In this document: in pieces, positions 4,785 to 6,049 of the stretch | Layout: each line of letters begins with the position of its first letter | How positions within the stretch are numbered: the stretch's first letter is position 1 | Assembly (NCBI GenBank): GCA_947177435.1 | Contig: CAMWUM010000124.1 | Span: forward strand, 1-6,049 | Length of the DNA: 6,049 bases | Reading direction: 5' to 3' | From: an uncultured Muribaculaceae bacterium | GTDB lineage: Bacteria; Bacteroidota; Bacteroidia; Bacteroidales; Muribaculaceae | Notes under the pieces: generated by a model | The model's database searches: none | Told to the model about the DNA's origin: nothing | Seen by the model: the letters and a program-made list of their open reading frames with translations, nothing else | Position numbers and translations under genes: made by a program

Positions 4785-6049
4785 ATGAAAGCTAAAACTA
4801 TTATCTCACTGATTGTGGCTGCCGGCGGAGCGCTGGCAGCCGCTGCCCAGCCGGTCAGCCTGCGCATCGTGGGCGAGGTTGACACAGTCCTCCACTACAC
4901 GAGGCTTGCCATCGTCAGGCAGAACGACAGGATCGACAACGTGTCGGCCGAGTTTCCCGTGACCGAAGGAAAGGTCGATTACGTGTTTGAGACCGCCGAG
5001 CCTGACCGATTTGAACTCTTCGCCATCGAAGACCTGTACAATCGTGGCTCGTGGATGCCTATGGCATTTATGGCGGAGAACGGTGAAATTCGCTTCTCAA
5101 GTGAGTCTGACGAACGCATGCTCAAGATGACCATGGAGAACGCTACCGGCCATCTCAATAAACAGCTTATGGCCTATAAAGAGCATGATAACCAGATATA
5201 CAAGCCTCGCCGCGACTCAATATTCGACGCGATGAACCAGATTCCGCATGAAGATCAACTGACACCCGAGGCCAAGGCTCTTTTCGATGACTTATATGCT
5301 GTGTTCGGTCTAATGAAAGAATATCCCGACTCTTTGGCCCTGGAAGAGCGTCGTAACGATATCTATCACCAGTTGGAAAAGTTACGGGATGAGCGCAAGA
5401 AGAACACACCTGAATATTACGTGCTTGAAGACGCCTACTTAGCGCTGTCCCGTGAGCAGTTTGAGGAAGATATGCAGACCTACGGCGCTTCCGACTGTGG
5501 ATATTTCGGCCTTTCTCAGCTCATTGAAAGCATAGGCCGTCAGGAACTCGGCTCCGACGCCCTTGAAAGTGTGGTGGACGCTTACATCACTCATTACAAG
5601 GCTCCCTACGCCAACACCATCATGGGCCAGAGGATGGATAAGCTTGTGACAGGCTATGAAATCAGCCACATTGGCGGACGCTATCCAAACTATTCTCTGC
5701 CCGACGCCGAGGGCAACGAGCATCAGATCAAGGATCTTATCGACGGAAAACTCGTTCTTATCGACCTTTGGGGCTCGACTTGCAGCCCGTGCCGCACCAA
5801 CTCGATGTCGATGAAGCCTATCTATGAGGATTATAAGGACAAGGGCTTTGAAATCATAGGCATCGCCCGCGAATACGGCAACCTCGACCGTTTCTACAAG
5901 GCTGTTGAAAAGGACGGCTATCCCTGGATGCAGCTGATCGAGCTCGATGACGCCCACGGCATCTTCCAGCTCCACGGCATCCCCACCGCCATGGGCGGCA
6001 CGTTCCTGGTCAGCCCCGAGGGCCGCATCCTGCGTAAGAGCCCAACGCC
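4785..6049 (+). CDS. Exported TlpA-like thioredoxin-fold protein (copy 2), 3' end outside the window
   Basis: The frame is open from the ATG at 4785 to the window edge, 421 full codons plus two bases; by comparison with copy 1, about 17 residues and the stop are missing. It aligns with copy 1 without net gaps. Residues 1-21 are a signal peptide (ends AAA, before Gln22), followed by the DUF4369-like region (VSLRIVGEVDT onward), a charged helical middle, and the thioredoxin domain. The active site is WGSTCSPC, cysteines 333 and 336, so Gly334 of copy 1 is Ser here. Both cysteines are kept, so redox activity is expected, perhaps at a different potential. Residues 275-421 match copy 1 at about 136 of 147 positions by hand count, whereas the first two thirds match at only about half. 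It probably has its own promoter overlapping the stop of copy 1. Likely a periplasmic thiol-disulfide oxidoreductase with a different partner or redox range. Confidence 0.88.
   Translation, partial: MKAKTIISLIVAAGGALAAAAQPVSLRIVGEVDTVLHYTRLAIVRQNDRIDNVSAEFPVTEGKVDYVFETAEPDRFELFAIEDLYNRGSWMPMAFMAENGEIRFSSESDERMLKMTMENATGHLNKQLMAYKEHDNQIYKPRRDSIFDAMNQIPHEDQLTPEAKALFDDLYAVFGLMKEYPDSLALEERRNDIYHQLEKLRDERKKNTPEYYVLEDAYLALSREQFEEDMQTYGASDCGYFGLSQLIESIGRQELGSDALESVVDAYITHYKAPYANTIMGQRMDKLVTGYEISHIGGRYPNYSLPDAEGNEHQIKDLIDGKLVLIDLWGSTCSPCRTNSMSMKPIYEDYKDKGFEIIGIAREYGNLDRFYKAVEKDGYPWMQLIELDDAHGIFQLHGIPTAMGGTFLVSPEGRILRKSPT

Larger units (their letters stand above)
3421..6049 (+). repeat. Tandem duplication: promoter plus thioredoxin gene
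   Basis: The unit beginning at the -7 element at 3421 recurs at 4760, an offset of 1339 bases. The -7 sequence TAAATTTG, the palindrome position, the 17-base leader spacing and the start ATGAAAGC are shared, followed by the whole coding region in register. The second unit is cut by the window end, so further copies downstream are possible. Many synonymous differences show the duplication is not very recent. Confidence 0.8.

Noticed and set aside
3992..5975. Similar minus-strand open frames opposite both thioredoxin genes (3992-4636 and 5439-5975)
   Set aside because: Their resemblance to each other follows from the sense-strand duplication. They do not have matching ends, and no promoter or family motif supports them.

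Overview
The window looks like chromosomal DNA from a member of the Bacteroidales (Bacteroidota). Three things point there. Four sites upstream of genes match the Bacteroidota -7 promoter element TAnnTTTG, and clear Shine-Dalgarno sequences are absent. The protein families are typical of the order: a DUF3943-type outer-membrane protein, a DUF4143 ATPase, and TlpA-like thioredoxins with an N-terminal DUF4369-like domain. The moderately high GC of most genes would suit a gut lineage such as Muribaculaceae, but that rank is a guess.

Layout. At 1-149 is an AT-rich promoter and leader. At 150-617 (+) is an Lrp/AsnC-family regulator. At 668-2146 (+) is a probable outer-membrane beta-barrel protein. 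A very long hairpin (636-682) lies between these two genes and buries the second gene's start codon. At 2143-3285 (-) is an AAA+ ATPase with a DUF4143 region. It converges on the membrane-protein gene, and the two stop codons overlap. At 3286-3442 is a divergent promoter region. At 3443-4762 (+) and 4785 to the window end (+) are two tandem paralogues encoding exported thioredoxin-fold proteins; the second is cut by the window edge.

How it fits together. The regulator and the membrane protein may be expressed together or in opposition, depending on whether the hairpin between them acts as terminator, start-codon lock or both. The tandem thioredoxins were duplicated together with their promoter. 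They align without net gaps, yet differ in the active-site dipeptide (CGPC versus CSPC). The N-terminal two thirds have diverged strongly while the C-terminal third is nearly unchanged. The DUF4143 ATPase is more AT-rich than its neighbours and looks like an independent accessory gene.

No RNA genes, CRISPR arrays, insertion sequences or complete novel systems are visible. The most unusual items are the start-codon hairpin at 636-682, the promoter-overlapping palindromes shared by the two thioredoxin genes, and the mosaic divergence and active-site change between those genes.
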